64,000 nucleotides of DNA. Origin: Roseibacillus persicicus (GTDB taxonomy: Bacteria > Verrucomicrobiota > Verrucomicrobiia > Verrucomicrobiales > Akkermansiaceae). Shown piece by piece: positions 32,601 to 41,470 of the stretch. Position 1 is the first letter of the stretch, and the number at the start of each line of letters is the position of its first letter. The notes below the pieces were generated by a model. That model was not told the origin of the DNA and did not search any database. It worked only from the letters and a program-made list of their open reading frames with translations. Position numbers and translations under genes: made by a program. The stretch is taken from contig NZ_BMXI01000013.1 in NCBI RefSeq assembly GCF_014651675.1, forward strand, positions 87,862 through 151,861, in the 5' to 3' direction.

Positions 32601-33929
32601 ATGAAACGACTTACGGGATTTCTAGTAATTGGCCTCGCCGGCATGGCGTGGGGGGATTGGCTGAACCTCAGCGGAGGCGAGGACCTCACCGGTTGGAAGA
32701 CCGGGGAAGGCGCAACCGAAGTAGCGGGTTACGTCCTCGAAGACGGCGTCATCAGCTCGAAGCCGGGCTGCTCCAATTTGGTGAGCGCCAAGGAGTATGA
32801 AGACTACATTCTGGAGTTCGAGTTCAAGCTCACTCCTGGTGCCAACAATGGGCTCGGGATCCACTACCCGGGACAGGGCGATGCCGCTTACAAAGGGATG
32901 GAGATTCAGATTCTGGACAACACCGCCGAGAAGTATCAGGGCAAGCTGAAGGACTATCAGTGGCACGGCTCGCTCTACACTTTGCAAGCGGCCAAGAAGG
33001 GTTTTCTCAAACCGGTGGGGGAGTGGAACTTCGAGCGCGTCACGGTGCGTGGTCCCCGCGTTTCGGTCGAGTTGAACGGCGTGACCATCCTCGATGCCAA
33101 TCTCGATGAGCTGAATGAAAGTCATCCCAAGCACGAAGGCGCCAAGCGTCGCAAGGGGCACATCGCCTTCTGTGGTCACGGCGACGTCGTGAGCTGGCGC
33201 AAAGTGCGCATCACCGAAGTGCCTTTTGGGAAAGATGCCGAGGAGGCCCACTATTTGCCTACGGGTGAAAAAGATGAGCGTTTTGCTGAGATGGGTTACG
33301 AAAGTCTCCTGGCGGCGGGCGACCTTTCGCAGTGGAAAATGGATGCCGGTCAGGAAGGCCACTGGGTAGCCAAGGATGGCTGGAAGATTACCTACGATGG
33401 AAAGAGCGAAGCCAAGGACAAGAACCTATGGGGAACGAAAGATTACACCGACTTCGAGCTCGTGTGTGACTGGCGCTTTGCCGACAAAGGCCCCACCAAA
33501 GCCCAACCCATCGTGCTGCCAAACGGCCTCGATATGCGGGGAGCTAAGGACGAGGTCATGCGGGCGGAAGTGGAGGAACTCGACAGCGGAATCTACCTTC
33601 GTGGGAGTGCTCAGACCCAAGTCAACATGTGGAACTGGACCATTGGTTCGGGCGAGGTCTACGGGGTGCGCAACTCGGCCGTCGGACTTCCCTACAAAGC
33701 TGCCGTCACTCCCCGGGTGAAGGCGGACAATCCTTCTGGTGAATGGAATCGCTTCGTCATCCGCATGGTGGGCGAGGAGCTCACTGTCTATCTCAATGGC
33801 AAGTGCGTCCTCTTCGAGGCGACCCTTCCTCCCGTGAAAAAGTCCGGCCCCATCGCCCTGCAACATCACGGAGCCGCCATGGAGTTCGGCAACCTGTGGG
33901 TGAAAGAGCTCAAGGGAGCTGACGAATAG
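32601..33929 (+). CDS. Secreted protein with two DUF1080 (3-keto-disaccharide hydrolase) domains
   Basis: 442 aa with a signal peptide (MKRLTGFLVIGLAGMAWG). Two copies of the DUF1080 concanavalin-like fold: the first from ~20 to ~215 (GGEDLTGWKTG, DYILEFEFKLTPGANNGLGIHYP, YQWHGSLYTLQAAKKG), the second from ~230 to the end (AAGDLSQWKMD, ELVCDWRFADKG, LDSGIYLRGS). DUF1080 proteins hydrolyse 3-keto-glycosides, the products of Gfo/Idh/MocA-type oxidation. Start ATG 32601 lies directly after TTCTAACA, a variant of the dispersed octamer. Co-directional with, and 12 bp from, the oxidoreductase gene. A strong hairpin terminator follows. Confidence 0.9.
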   Translation: MKRLTGFLVIGLAGMAWGDWLNLSGGEDLTGWKTGEGATEVAGYVLEDGVISSKPGCSNLVSAKEYEDYILEFEFKLTPGANNGLGIHYPGQGDAAYKGMEIQILDNTAEKYQGKLKDYQWHGSLYTLQAAKKGFLKPVGEWNFERVTVRGPRVSVELNGVTILDANLDELNESHPKHEGAKRRKGHIAFCGHGDVVSWRKVRITEVPFGKDAEEAHYLPTGEKDERFAEMGYESLLAAGDLSQWKMDAGQEGHWVAKDGWKITYDGKSEAKDKNLWGTKDYTDFELVCDWRFADKGPTKAQPIVLPNGLDMRGAKDEVMRAEVEELDSGIYLRGSAQTQVNMWNWTIGSGEVYGVRNSAVGLPYKAAVTPRVKADNPSGEWNRFVIRMVGEELTVYLNGKCVLFEATLPPVKKSGPIALQHHGAAMEFGNLWVKELKGADE

Positions 33930-33956
33930 AGTCTCTCTGTCCTTTTCAAATTCATC

Positions 33957-34004
33957 GCCCTATCGACGGTTCCCACGAATCGTTGATAGGGCGAAATCGT
34001 TTTT
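33957..34004 (+). terminator. Rho-independent-like terminator after the DUF1080 gene
   Basis: GCCCTATCGACG (33957-33968) pairs with CGTTGATAGGGC (33981-33992), 12 bp with one G-T wobble; loop of 12 nt; T-run at 34000-34004 after an 7-nt gap. It closes the MFS-oxidoreductase-DUF1080 unit. Confidence 0.7.
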
Positions 34005-34058
34005 AGGACCCTCCTTTTTGTCGAGCTGTAGGACCTTCGATAGGCTGCACACCTCAAG

Positions 34059-36314
34059 CTAGTTCTGAGGCGCTGGCCGGGCGCTGAGTTTCGCGATGTG
34101 GATGATGAGTTTCTGGATGTTGAACTCGTTCTGCACGAACTGGTGGTGCAGCTCGTCCATGGTCTCCGGACCATAGGCGGCGACGGGTTGTTGGACAAGG
34201 TGGTGAAAGAGATGCTGGATAAAGGCGCGATGGGCATCGGAGCTTTCGATGGCGATTCGGGCCAAGTCCTGCGGGCCGCCAATGGGGATTTCCTGATCGT
34301 CGGGGGTGGGGTAGACGCTCTTTGTGTCGATGGGTTTGTTATTTTCCTTTTCGCGAAAGCGACCCACGGCATCAAATTGTTCCAGGCTGAATCCGACCGG
34401 GTTGATGATCTCGTGGCAGGACATGCAGGAGGCGTCTTTGGTGAGCTGGGTCACCTTTTCCCGCATCGTGAGGGTGGGATCGAAGTCGGCATCCTTGAAC
34501 TCGATCGCCTCCGGGGGTGGCTTGAGATAGCGACCGAGAACATTGCGGCCCAGATAGACCCCACGGTGGATGGGCGAGGTCTGCTTGTTGTAGGAAAAGG
34601 CTGCGAGAAGATAGGGATGGGTGAAGACTCCCGCTCTCTTCTTGTCCGGAGCCGGAAGGCGCTCGAAGTGAGCGGGCCTGTTCGGGCTCCCGTAGAACTC
34701 GGCAAGGCGACTATTGAGATAGAGATCCGGCGTGGTGAAAAGCTGGCGGTAGTCCGAGCTCTGCGACCAAATGACTTCATTGAGAAAGAGGTCCAGCGAG
34801 ACCCGCAAGTCGGCGATGAGTTCTTCGTCAAAGCCTGGGAACATCTCCGAGTCCTTGCGCAAATCTTCCCGTTCGGAGAGCGCGAGCCAGTGGTGGAAAA
34901 AGCGTCCCACCTTCTGTCTGGCGCGCGGATCCTGCAGCATGCGGCTGGCTTGCTTCTGTAGTTGCCAGTCTTCCTTTAACTCATCCTTTTCCGCCGCTTT
35001 CCAGAGTTGGTTGTCGGGGACGGAATCCCAGAGCGCGAGCGCGAGACGACGGGCGACCTGATAGCTGTCCTCCCGAGCCCCGAGTTCGGGATAGAGAAAA
35101 TAGGGCGAAGAAAGGGTCAGCAGGAGAGAGCGGCGCAGGGCCTCCTCGGGATCGTACTGGGCGAAAAATTGGTCCACGTAGCGCTCCTGCTGTTCCGGCG
35201 ACAAGGGGCGCGCAAAAGCCCGCTTGGCGAAGGTGCGGCAAAAGGCGGCGAGCTTCTCCGCGCGTTCGGGCTGCTTGGGTTTTGATTTGGTCAGGCTGTC
35301 CAAATAAGGTTCTAACAAGGCGATGGTCTCCATGGCGGAGTTCGCGGTGGCGTCCTGCCAAGCCTTGGAAACCGACGAGCCCCGTTCGTAGCCCAGCGAG
35401 GCATCATCAGCGGGAAAGGAGGTGGTCACGATGGCTATGGTGGGGGCATTCTCGGGCCAGAGATGCCTCGTCGGAATGGCTTCCCAGGTTCCGTGCGGTG
35501 GTTTCCACTCTACGACCAAGGAAGAGACTTTTTCCTGAAAGCTGAGGTAGTCGACCTTGATGGATACCGGGTAGCCGCCGAGCAGTTCGGCCTCGCCCGT
35601 AAGCACGCGCATTTCGTTGCCGGAGGAAACCCAGCCATCGATCAGGGTTCCTTCTTCGCGCCAGATTTCGTTGAGGAAAAGGCGGGCTCCGTTCGGGGTC
35701 TTGAGCCGAAATTGATAGCGGCCACTTTCGGGTGGCATCAGGCTGCCGAGCCAGGTGATCTCGAATTCTTCGGGATTGAGGTTCTCGATGGGTTCGTTGG
35801 TCGCGAGGTCGAAGGCCGCTTGTTCTTCGACCCGCTCGAGGATTTTTTCCTTCTTTCGATTGTCTTTGCCTTCGCGGAAGGAGTGATAGACCGCCTTCAA
35901 TCCGCGACTGCCGGGATCCGTGCGACGCCAATTGAAAGAGGCCACGACGTCAGCGATGGCATTGCGATGCTGATGCTGGGTGAGACGGAGGAGCGATTTA
36001 CGAACAGGCTTGAGACGCTCTTGGGCCGCGGGCGAATAGAAGGCCCCGTGAATATATTCCGCCACCGCGAGAGCATCTTCGTCGACCACGAGGTCCTCCT
36101 CGTCCTCGGGCATGGTGCGGTGAATATACTTGGCGAGGGAGGCGATGGATCGCTTGCCCACCAGCGCTTCATCGTATTCTTCGTCCACCCCCTCGCCCTG
36201 TTCGCCGTGGCAGGAGACGCAATGCTTCTGATAGATGGCGAGGCCGTCCGGCTTGCCATCTTGGGAAAACAGACCTGCGCTCAGGAGGATAAGAAGTGAG
36301 AGAGTGCGTAACAC
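34059..36314 (-). CDS. Planctomycete-type cytochrome protein with PA14 domain (DUF1587/1592/1588/1585)
   Basis: 751-aa secreted protein. Signal peptide MLRTLSLLILLSAGLFS, then a cytochrome-c haem site KHCVSCHGEQGEG near residue 32. A DUF1587-like region follows, then a PA14 lectin-like domain (about 190-300; ESGRYQFRLKTPNGARLFLN and YPVSIKVDYLSFQEKVSSLVVEW). The second half matches DUF1592, DUF1588 and DUF1585: ALRRSLLLTLSSPYFLYPE, HRGVYLGRNVLGRYLKPPP and a second haem-like CMSCHEIINPVGFSLEQFD. Such proteins are widespread in Planctomycetes and Verrucomicrobia; redox activity is known only by inference. GTG start at 36314. A singleton, convergent with the DUF1080 gene. Confidence 0.9.
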   Translation of the reverse strand: MLRTLSLLILLSAGLFSQDGKPDGLAIYQKHCVSCHGEQGEGVDEEYDEALVGKRSIASLAKYIHRTMPEDEEDLVVDEDALAVAEYIHGAFYSPAAQERLKPVRKSLLRLTQHQHRNAIADVVASFNWRRTDPGSRGLKAVYHSFREGKDNRKKEKILERVEEQAAFDLATNEPIENLNPEEFEITWLGSLMPPESGRYQFRLKTPNGARLFLNEIWREEGTLIDGWVSSGNEMRVLTGEAELLGGYPVSIKVDYLSFQEKVSSLVVEWKPPHGTWEAIPTRHLWPENAPTIAIVTTSFPADDASLGYERGSSVSKAWQDATANSAMETIALLEPYLDSLTKSKPKQPERAEKLAAFCRTFAKRAFARPLSPEQQERYVDQFFAQYDPEEALRRSLLLTLSSPYFLYPELGAREDSYQVARRLALALWDSVPDNQLWKAAEKDELKEDWQLQKQASRMLQDPRARQKVGRFFHHWLALSEREDLRKDSEMFPGFDEELIADLRVSLDLFLNEVIWSQSSDYRQLFTTPDLYLNSRLAEFYGSPNRPAHFERLPAPDKKRAGVFTHPYLLAAFSYNKQTSPIHRGVYLGRNVLGRYLKPPPEAIEFKDADFDPTLTMREKVTQLTKDASCMSCHEIINPVGFSLEQFDAVGRFREKENNKPIDTKSVYPTPDDQEIPIGGPQDLARIAIESSDAHRAFIQHLFHHLVQQPVAAYGPETMDELHHQFVQNEFNIQKLIIHIAKLSARPAPQN

Positions 36315-36339
36315 AAGGGCTGTTTACGCAGCGGGAGAG

Positions 36340-36364
36340 GCCACCTTTTCAGGAGGTGGCTTTT
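36340..36364. terminator. Hairpin GCCACCT-AGGTGGC with short T-run
   Basis: GCCACCT (36340-36346) and AGGTGGC (36354-36360) with TTTT at 36361-36364 on the + strand. It sits exactly at the end of the truA relic and before the cytochrome gene. On the minus strand it would follow the relic's stop codon, so it may be the original truA terminator; on that strand no T-run follows. A weak call. Confidence 0.4.
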
Positions 36365-36419
36365 AGTAACTCATCTGCAGGAGGGTGAGCCCATCCGCCG
36401 GGGCGCAGAGGGCTGCGAC
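36363..36419 (-). pseudogene. truA 3'-end relic (C-terminal ~18 codons)
   Basis: On the minus strand this encodes VAALCAPADGLTLLQMSY then TAA. The intact TruA in the window ends PPLCAPADGLTLLQVSY. Only the last ~15 codons match; before them an in-frame TGA follows immediately upstream, so no start or upper part remains. Of the codon differences in the shared part, most are synonymous (TAT/TAC, AGC/AGT, CTA/CTG, CTG/CTC, ACT/ACC, TTG/CTC, GGC/GGG), the pattern of two functional alleles that diverged under selection, not of random decay. The alpha-L-rhamnosidase gene lies exactly between this relic and intact truA. Confidence 0.82.
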
Positions 36420-36439
36420 TCAGGGTTTGGCCGCAGCCT

Positions 36440-39343
36440 TTATTTCACCAGAAAGGTGTGGGTGCCCGCAGTGACTTCCAATGTTTTCTTCGGCAGCGTG
36501 ATGGTGGCGGTGGTGTTGGGTGGAATCACGGTGGTCATCTCGATACCAGCGTCCGTCTTCTTCCATGAGTTGCTCGCAGTGCCATAGCGTGTTTCGAGGG
36601 TGGCCGAGGCCTGGGTGAGGGGATGGCCCTCGAAGGCTGGCTGAATCAGGATGTGCTTATAGCCGGGGTTGGCGGGATCGGGGGCGAGGCCCGCGAGGCG
36701 TTCGTATAGAAATTCGCCCACGGCCCCATAGGCATAATGGTTGAAGGAATTCATCGCGGCATCGCCAAAGCCATCGGCCTTGGTGTAGCTGTTCCATCGT
36801 TCCCAAATGGTGGTGGCACCCTGGTCGATGGAGTAGAACCAACTGGGGTATTCGCTGGTGAAGAGGACCTTGCTGGCAGTCTCGAGTTCGCCGACCTTGT
36901 CGAGGGTTTGGCAGAGAAGGGCCGTTCCGATGAAGCCGGTGTTGAGCCTGTTGCCATCCGCCTCGATGCGCGCAACGAGATGCTCGGTTGCCATCGTGGC
37001 AAGATCCGCAGGAAGGAGGTCAAAGGCGAGAGGCATGACATAGGCGGTCTGCGTTTCGACCGGCAAGGTGGTCTTTCCCTCCTTGTCAAAGTATGTGCTG
37101 GCGACGGCGGCCGCGATTCCTTGCGCAAGCTCGCGGTAGCGTTTTTCGTCCTCAGATTTGTTCAGGATGCGGGCACAGTCGGCTGCGATTTGGCAACCGC
37201 GTGCGAAAAAGCAGGAGCCGAGAAAGTCGCGAGGGGTCTCGCCGTAGCGTGTTTCGGGCTGTCCGGTGGCGGGGTTCTCGGGGCCCGCCAGCTTCTCGGT
37301 TCCATGATAGAGGATGGGTTGGAGCCAGTCGCCGAACCCCTCATCCCGTTGAATGAGGTTGCCCTTCAGGTCGCTTTCGTATTTGGAGAGCCGGAGTTTG
37401 ATCGCTTCGTAATTGTCGGAGAGAATCTTGCGATCACCCGTACGGAGATAGACCTGCCAGGGGATGAGGTAGATGGCATCCCCCCAGCCGGGAGCGTTTC
37501 CCCAGTTCTTGTATTTGCCAGGTGGAATGATGTTGGGGACCATCCCGTCGGGATGTTGGTCGATGCGCATGGACTCCATCCAACTGGTGAAGAAGGCGTG
37601 GGTATCGAAGTTGTAGAGGGCCACCGGCGAGAAGGCCTGGGCATCACCGGTCCAGCCCAGACGCTCGTCGCGTTGGGGGCAGTCGGTGGGGATGTCGAGG
37701 AAGTTGCCACGCTGGCTCCACTCGATATTCGATTGCAGCTTGTTCAACCTCTCATGGGATGAGGTGAAGCTGCCGGTCTGTTGGAAATCGGAATGGAGAA
37801 CAAGTCCGCGTATCCAATCCAGCTGGGGTTCATGCTCCGCGTCGTAGCCTTCGATCTGCGCATACTGGAAGCCGAAGAAGGTGAGCGAAGGGCGATACTC
37901 AATGACGCCGTCCTTCGCCGGGAGATAGGTCGCCAGCGAACGGGCCTTGCGATAGTTTTCGCGATAGAGCGAACCATCGGCATTCAGCATCTCCGCTACC
38001 GTGATGGTGACCAGTTGATTCCTTTTGACGGGAATCTTGATCGCGAAGGTGCCGACGATGTTTTGGTTGAGATTGTAAATCACGCTGCCATCCTTGCGTT
38101 GGTCGAGGTTGACGGGGTCGACCTCTTTGGTGATTTTTACTGTTTGAAAGGCTTTGGGACGGAGCAGGGGCTTTTCTTCCACATCCTTGGTCTCCACCGG
38201 GCGAAAGCTCTCGGGGGTGATTCGACGATGGGCGTCGTAGTCCTCGCCATTGTAGATATCAGCCATCACGATGGGGCTCGCGGTGGAGACTTGCCAGCTT
38301 TCGTCAGTCACGATCTTGACCTCGCCATCGCACTCGAGTTGGGCAAGTAACTCGGGCACTTCGCCCCAATAGCTGTCCAGAATAGTACCCGCATACCAGC
38401 CCTTGGCGACCTTCACCCGGAGCTCGTTCTCTCCCGCTCGTAAAAGAGAGCCGACATCATAGGTCAGTGTTTCAATCTTTTCGTGATAGTTGGTCCAGCC
38501 TGGTGTCATGAAGTCATCCCCGACCTTTTGGCCGTTCAGACTGGCCTCGAAGATTCCGCGTGAGGTCAGGTAGAGACGCGCATTCTCGGGGGCGTTCTCG
38601 AGGGTGAAAGTTCTCTGGAAGGTTGGCACCGGCTGGGTGCTTTCGGCGGGAAAGTCAACGGACTCGCCATCTTTCACGGTGGTGGTTTGCTCGTGGCCAG
38701 CTTTGCGATAGGTCACGACAAAGGTCTTTTCGACATGGGGCACGAGGTCGCCGGGAGGAAAGACTGCGGGATTACCGACTTGGATTGTAAGCGGTTCGCT
38801 GCTGGTGGCCAGAAAGGCGGTCAGCTTTTCGGTGAGGTCGACCCGCAAACCGCCTTCCTTGGGATCGCCATAGGTAGCGCTGACAATGTGATAGATTTTT
38901 TCGAGGGTGGGAGCTGCCCCCTGATTGATCCACTTTCCTTTCCAATTCTCGTTGGAGAGAAGTCCCAGCTCGAGTTTGGTCCATTCGCTCCAAGGGGATT
39001 CGCTTTGTTCCTGGTCCCAATAGCGCACCCGCCAACGAAGCTGATCGCGGGATTGTAGCGCAGGGCCCTGATAGGGGACATAGACCGACTGCGAGGAGAG
39101 AACTTTGCCCGAGTCCCAGACTTCCTGAGTTCGGGGATTGGTCGCCAGAATTTGGTAAGCCGTCTGGCGGGCACCCGGGCGGTCGTCCTGCATTTTCCAA
39201 GAAAAGGAAGGAACGGCATCGTGAAATCCGAGAGGAGCTTCCCGACCTTCGTTGACCGAAAGTTGAGCGGGTGCCAGAGGAGCTGCCTGCGCGGAAAGAG
39301 TGAGTGAAAAGGTGGAAAAAAGACAGAATAGGGCGGCTTTCAT
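36440..39343 (-). CDS. Alpha-L-rhamnosidase (GH78), secreted
   Basis: 967-aa exported glycoside hydrolase. Signal peptide MKAALFCLFSTFSLTLSAQA. N-terminal Ig-like region with SVNEGREAPLGFHDAVPSFSWKM, then Bac_rhamnosid_N-type beta modules (residues ~240-420), and the (alpha/alpha)6 catalytic domain from ~560: DIPTDCPQRDERLGWTGDAQAF contains the GH78 acidic site, and IDQGATTIWERWNSY is a second catalytic-region motif. The C-terminus is a beta domain. It removes terminal rhamnose from plant or algal glycans, which fits the acetyl-esterase and sugar genes elsewhere in the window. It sits between a truA relic and the intact truA, so probably arrived at this spot by recombination. Length is normal. 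Confidence 0.93.
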   Translation of the reverse strand: MKAALFCLFSTFSLTLSAQAAPLAPAQLSVNEGREAPLGFHDAVPSFSWKMQDDRPGARQTAYQILATNPRTQEVWDSGKVLSSQSVYVPYQGPALQSRDQLRWRVRYWDQEQSESPWSEWTKLELGLLSNENWKGKWINQGAAPTLEKIYHIVSATYGDPKEGGLRVDLTEKLTAFLATSSEPLTIQVGNPAVFPPGDLVPHVEKTFVVTYRKAGHEQTTTVKDGESVDFPAESTQPVPTFQRTFTLENAPENARLYLTSRGIFEASLNGQKVGDDFMTPGWTNYHEKIETLTYDVGSLLRAGENELRVKVAKGWYAGTILDSYWGEVPELLAQLECDGEVKIVTDESWQVSTASPIVMADIYNGEDYDAHRRITPESFRPVETKDVEEKPLLRPKAFQTVKITKEVDPVNLDQRKDGSVIYNLNQNIVGTFAIKIPVKRNQLVTITVAEMLNADGSLYRENYRKARSLATYLPAKDGVIEYRPSLTFFGFQYAQIEGYDAEHEPQLDWIRGLVLHSDFQQTGSFTSSHERLNKLQSNIEWSQRGNFLDIPTDCPQRDERLGWTGDAQAFSPVALYNFDTHAFFTSWMESMRIDQHPDGMVPNIIPPGKYKNWGNAPGWGDAIYLIPWQVYLRTGDRKILSDNYEAIKLRLSKYESDLKGNLIQRDEGFGDWLQPILYHGTEKLAGPENPATGQPETRYGETPRDFLGSCFFARGCQIAADCARILNKSEDEKRYRELAQGIAAAVASTYFDKEGKTTLPVETQTAYVMPLAFDLLPADLATMATEHLVARIEADGNRLNTGFIGTALLCQTLDKVGELETASKVLFTSEYPSWFYSIDQGATTIWERWNSYTKADGFGDAAMNSFNHYAYGAVGEFLYERLAGLAPDPANPGYKHILIQPAFEGHPLTQASATLETRYGTASNSWKKTDAGIEMTTVIPPNTTATITLPKKTLEVTAGTHTFLVK

Positions 39344-39536
39344 GAAACGTTCTCTATGGAGTCTGCAAAGGGAAGGTTTTCAGGCAGACTTGGCAAGCAG
39401 ATACCACGTTGGAGGGACTCTTCAGCGAGCCTCCCGCGTTCCCAACAGCCGGGGTGAAAGGATGCCAACACGAGATTGCCTTGCTCCCGGCGGAGGGAAG
39501 AAAAAGTAGCTAGACTGTTAGATTGGGAACGTTCGG

Positions 39537-40289
39537 CTAATAGCTGACCTGTAGCAGAGTCAAGCCATCCGCCGGGGCGCAGAGGGGCGGCTTGCGGCCC
39601 TCGCTATTGGTGTCGTCCAGCAGGTCGCTGACCTCGTCGAGGCGCAGGCGGCCTTGGGAGGCTTGCACGGCGGAGCCGGTGAGCATGCGGACCATTTTGT
39701 AGAGAAAGCCATTCCCGACAAAGGTCAGGAGGTAGCCATCGGGCGTGGTCTCGAAGTCGCTGCGCGAGATGGTGCGGCAATAGTCGGTGTCGGCGGTTTC
39801 GTTGCCGCGCTTGGCGCAAAGATTGCGAAAGTCGTGCTCGCCGAGATAGAGCGCGAGGGCTTCTTCCAGGGTTACGGGATCGAGTTGGCGGGGAAGGTGC
39901 CAGGCCAAGCCCGCATCCAGGGGAGGGAGAACGGGGGCGAGGGACAGGCGGTATTGATAGGTCTTTTCCTTGGCCGAAAAACGGGCGTGAAAGTCCGGGG
40001 CCGTCTCCTCGCAATCCATCACCCGAATGGTGGACGGGAGTTTGGAGTTGAGGGCGGGCAGATAGTTGAAGGGGTTCATCGACGAGGTTTCGGGCGCGTC
40101 GAAGTGAACGACCTGACCGAGAGCGTGAACTCCCGCATCCGTCCGACCGGCGTGGTGAACCCGAATCGGCTCCTTGACGACCTCGGCCAAAGCGGCCTCC
40201 AGCCTATCCTGCACCGTGTTGCCATTGGGCTGGGTGGCGTAACCGGCAAAGGGGCGCCCGTCATAGGCGATGGTCAACTTGAGGCGCAT
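39537..40289 (-). CDS. truA: tRNA pseudouridine(38-40) synthase
   Basis: 250-aa enzyme making pseudouridine at positions 38-40 of tRNA anticodon stems. Family motifs: AYDGRPFAGYATQPNGNTVQDRLE, catalytic-aspartate HHAGRTDAGVHALGQVVHFD, FLYKMVRMLTGSAVQ, and the C-terminal PPLCAPADGLTLL. Length is typical. ATG at 40289. It is the intact copy corresponding to the relic at 36363-36419. Isolated in gene order, with an octamer CTGTTAGA (39515-39522) just after its stop. Confidence 0.95.
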   Translation of the reverse strand: MRLKLTIAYDGRPFAGYATQPNGNTVQDRLEAALAEVVKEPIRVHHAGRTDAGVHALGQVVHFDAPETSSMNPFNYLPALNSKLPSTIRVMDCEETAPDFHARFSAKEKTYQYRLSLAPVLPPLDAGLAWHLPRQLDPVTLEEALALYLGEHDFRNLCAKRGNETADTDYCRTISRSDFETTPDGYLLTFVGNGFLYKMVRMLTGSAVQASQGRLRLDEVSDLLDDTNSEGRKPPLCAPADGLTLLQVSY

Positions 40290-40445
40290 GGTGGGAAAAA
40301 CCTAATGTTCAAAAACTCAAAAACCAAAGTCTGAAGACTCGGTTCCAGATAGCTTGGGAGTCGAAGGAACCCCAAAAAACTCCAGAGCATTCGTTAGAAG
40401 AATTTTGTTCATTCTGTCCAAACACTCCGAAGCATTAAAAGCCAA

Positions 40446-41201
40446 CTACTTGATTTCTAGTAGTTCGACATCGAAGACGAGGGTGCCGCCGGGAGCGCCG
40501 TTGCCGGGGTTTTCGCCATAGGCGAGATCGGCGGGGATCCAGAAGCGACGCTTTTCTCCTTCGACCATGAGCTGAACGCCTTCGGTCCAACCTTTGATGA
40601 CTCCGTTGAGGGGGAATGAAATGGATTCGCCGCGCGCGACGGAGCTGTCGAAGAGCTCGCCATCGGTGGTCCAGCCGGAATAGTGAACTTCGACCAGAGA
40701 GGTGGCGGAGGGATTCTTGGAGCCGGTTCCTTTTTGCAAAACGCGGGACTTGAGGCCGGAAGCGGTGGTCTCGGCATCGGCGGGAGCGGCGGCGACATCC
40801 TCGGGGGTCTTGGGAGGCTCGGGAGCTTTCTTGAACTCGAAGAGTTCGACGTCGAAGACCAGCATGCCACCGGGGCGACCACCGCCGGGGTTTTCGCCAT
40901 AGGCGAGTTCGGCAGGAATCCAGAAGCGGCGCTTTTCGCCCGCCACCATGAGTTGAAGGCCTTCGGTCCAGCCTTTGATCACCCGGTTGAGAGGAAAGCT
41001 GATGGTCTGTCCGCGCTCGACGGAGCTATCGAAGAGTTTTCCGTCTGTGGTCCAGCCGGAGTAGTGAACGGTCACGGTATCGGCGGCGCCGGGCTTTTCG
41101 GAGCCGGTGCCCGCGGTGAGGACTTTGGAAGCGAGGCCGGAAGAGGTCTTTTCGGCATCGGCGGGTGCGGCGGCTACGTCGGAGGGTACTTCGAGTTTCA
41201 T
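40446..41201 (-). CDS. Tandem FKBP-type peptidyl-prolyl isomerase
   Basis: 251 aa formed of two FKBP folds joined by a Pro-rich linker (~125-135): copy 1 from DVAAAPADAEKTSSGLASKVL to LVFDVELFEFK, copy 2 from DVAAAPADAETTASGLKSRVL to LVFDVELLEIK. The copies are close repeats of each other, including the linker phrase DVAAAPADAE, which argues for a recent intragenic duplication. Both keep the active-site residues HYSGW, LFDSS, VIKGW, LAYGENP and FDVEL, so both should isomerise Xaa-Pro bonds. There is no signal peptide, so it acts in the cytoplasm unless the start is further upstream. ATG at 41201. Confidence 0.92.
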   Translation of the reverse strand: MKLEVPSDVAAAPADAEKTSSGLASKVLTAGTGSEKPGAADTVTVHYSGWTTDGKLFDSSVERGQTISFPLNRVIKGWTEGLQLMVAGEKRRFWIPAELAYGENPGGGRPGGMLVFDVELFEFKKAPEPPKTPEDVAAAPADAETTASGLKSRVLQKGTGSKNPSATSLVEVHYSGWTTDGELFDSSVARGESISFPLNGVIKGWTEGVQLMVEGEKRRFWIPADLAYGENPGNGAPGGTLVFDVELLEIK

Positions 41202-41470
41202 GATTTTGGGCAGCCAAGCTCAGGGAAGACCGCCCGCAGTGCAACCCGAAAGACAATCAAGAGCTTGAGGGGCGAGGGAGCTCTTTTGGTCCTCGGCCGT
41301 CGTTCCCGAGAAAGCCATTCGAACTCGTGGAAATGCATGCGGGCCGAGGGCGATCTTTTGGAGTGCGCGCAGCTTGCTGCCGCTTTGGGGTGGATGGGTT
41401 CGTTCTTTGAAGTGCACGGGAAGAGCAAAGCTTGCTTGCTCGACCTAGGGGTTACTTCGAATTTGGGAGT

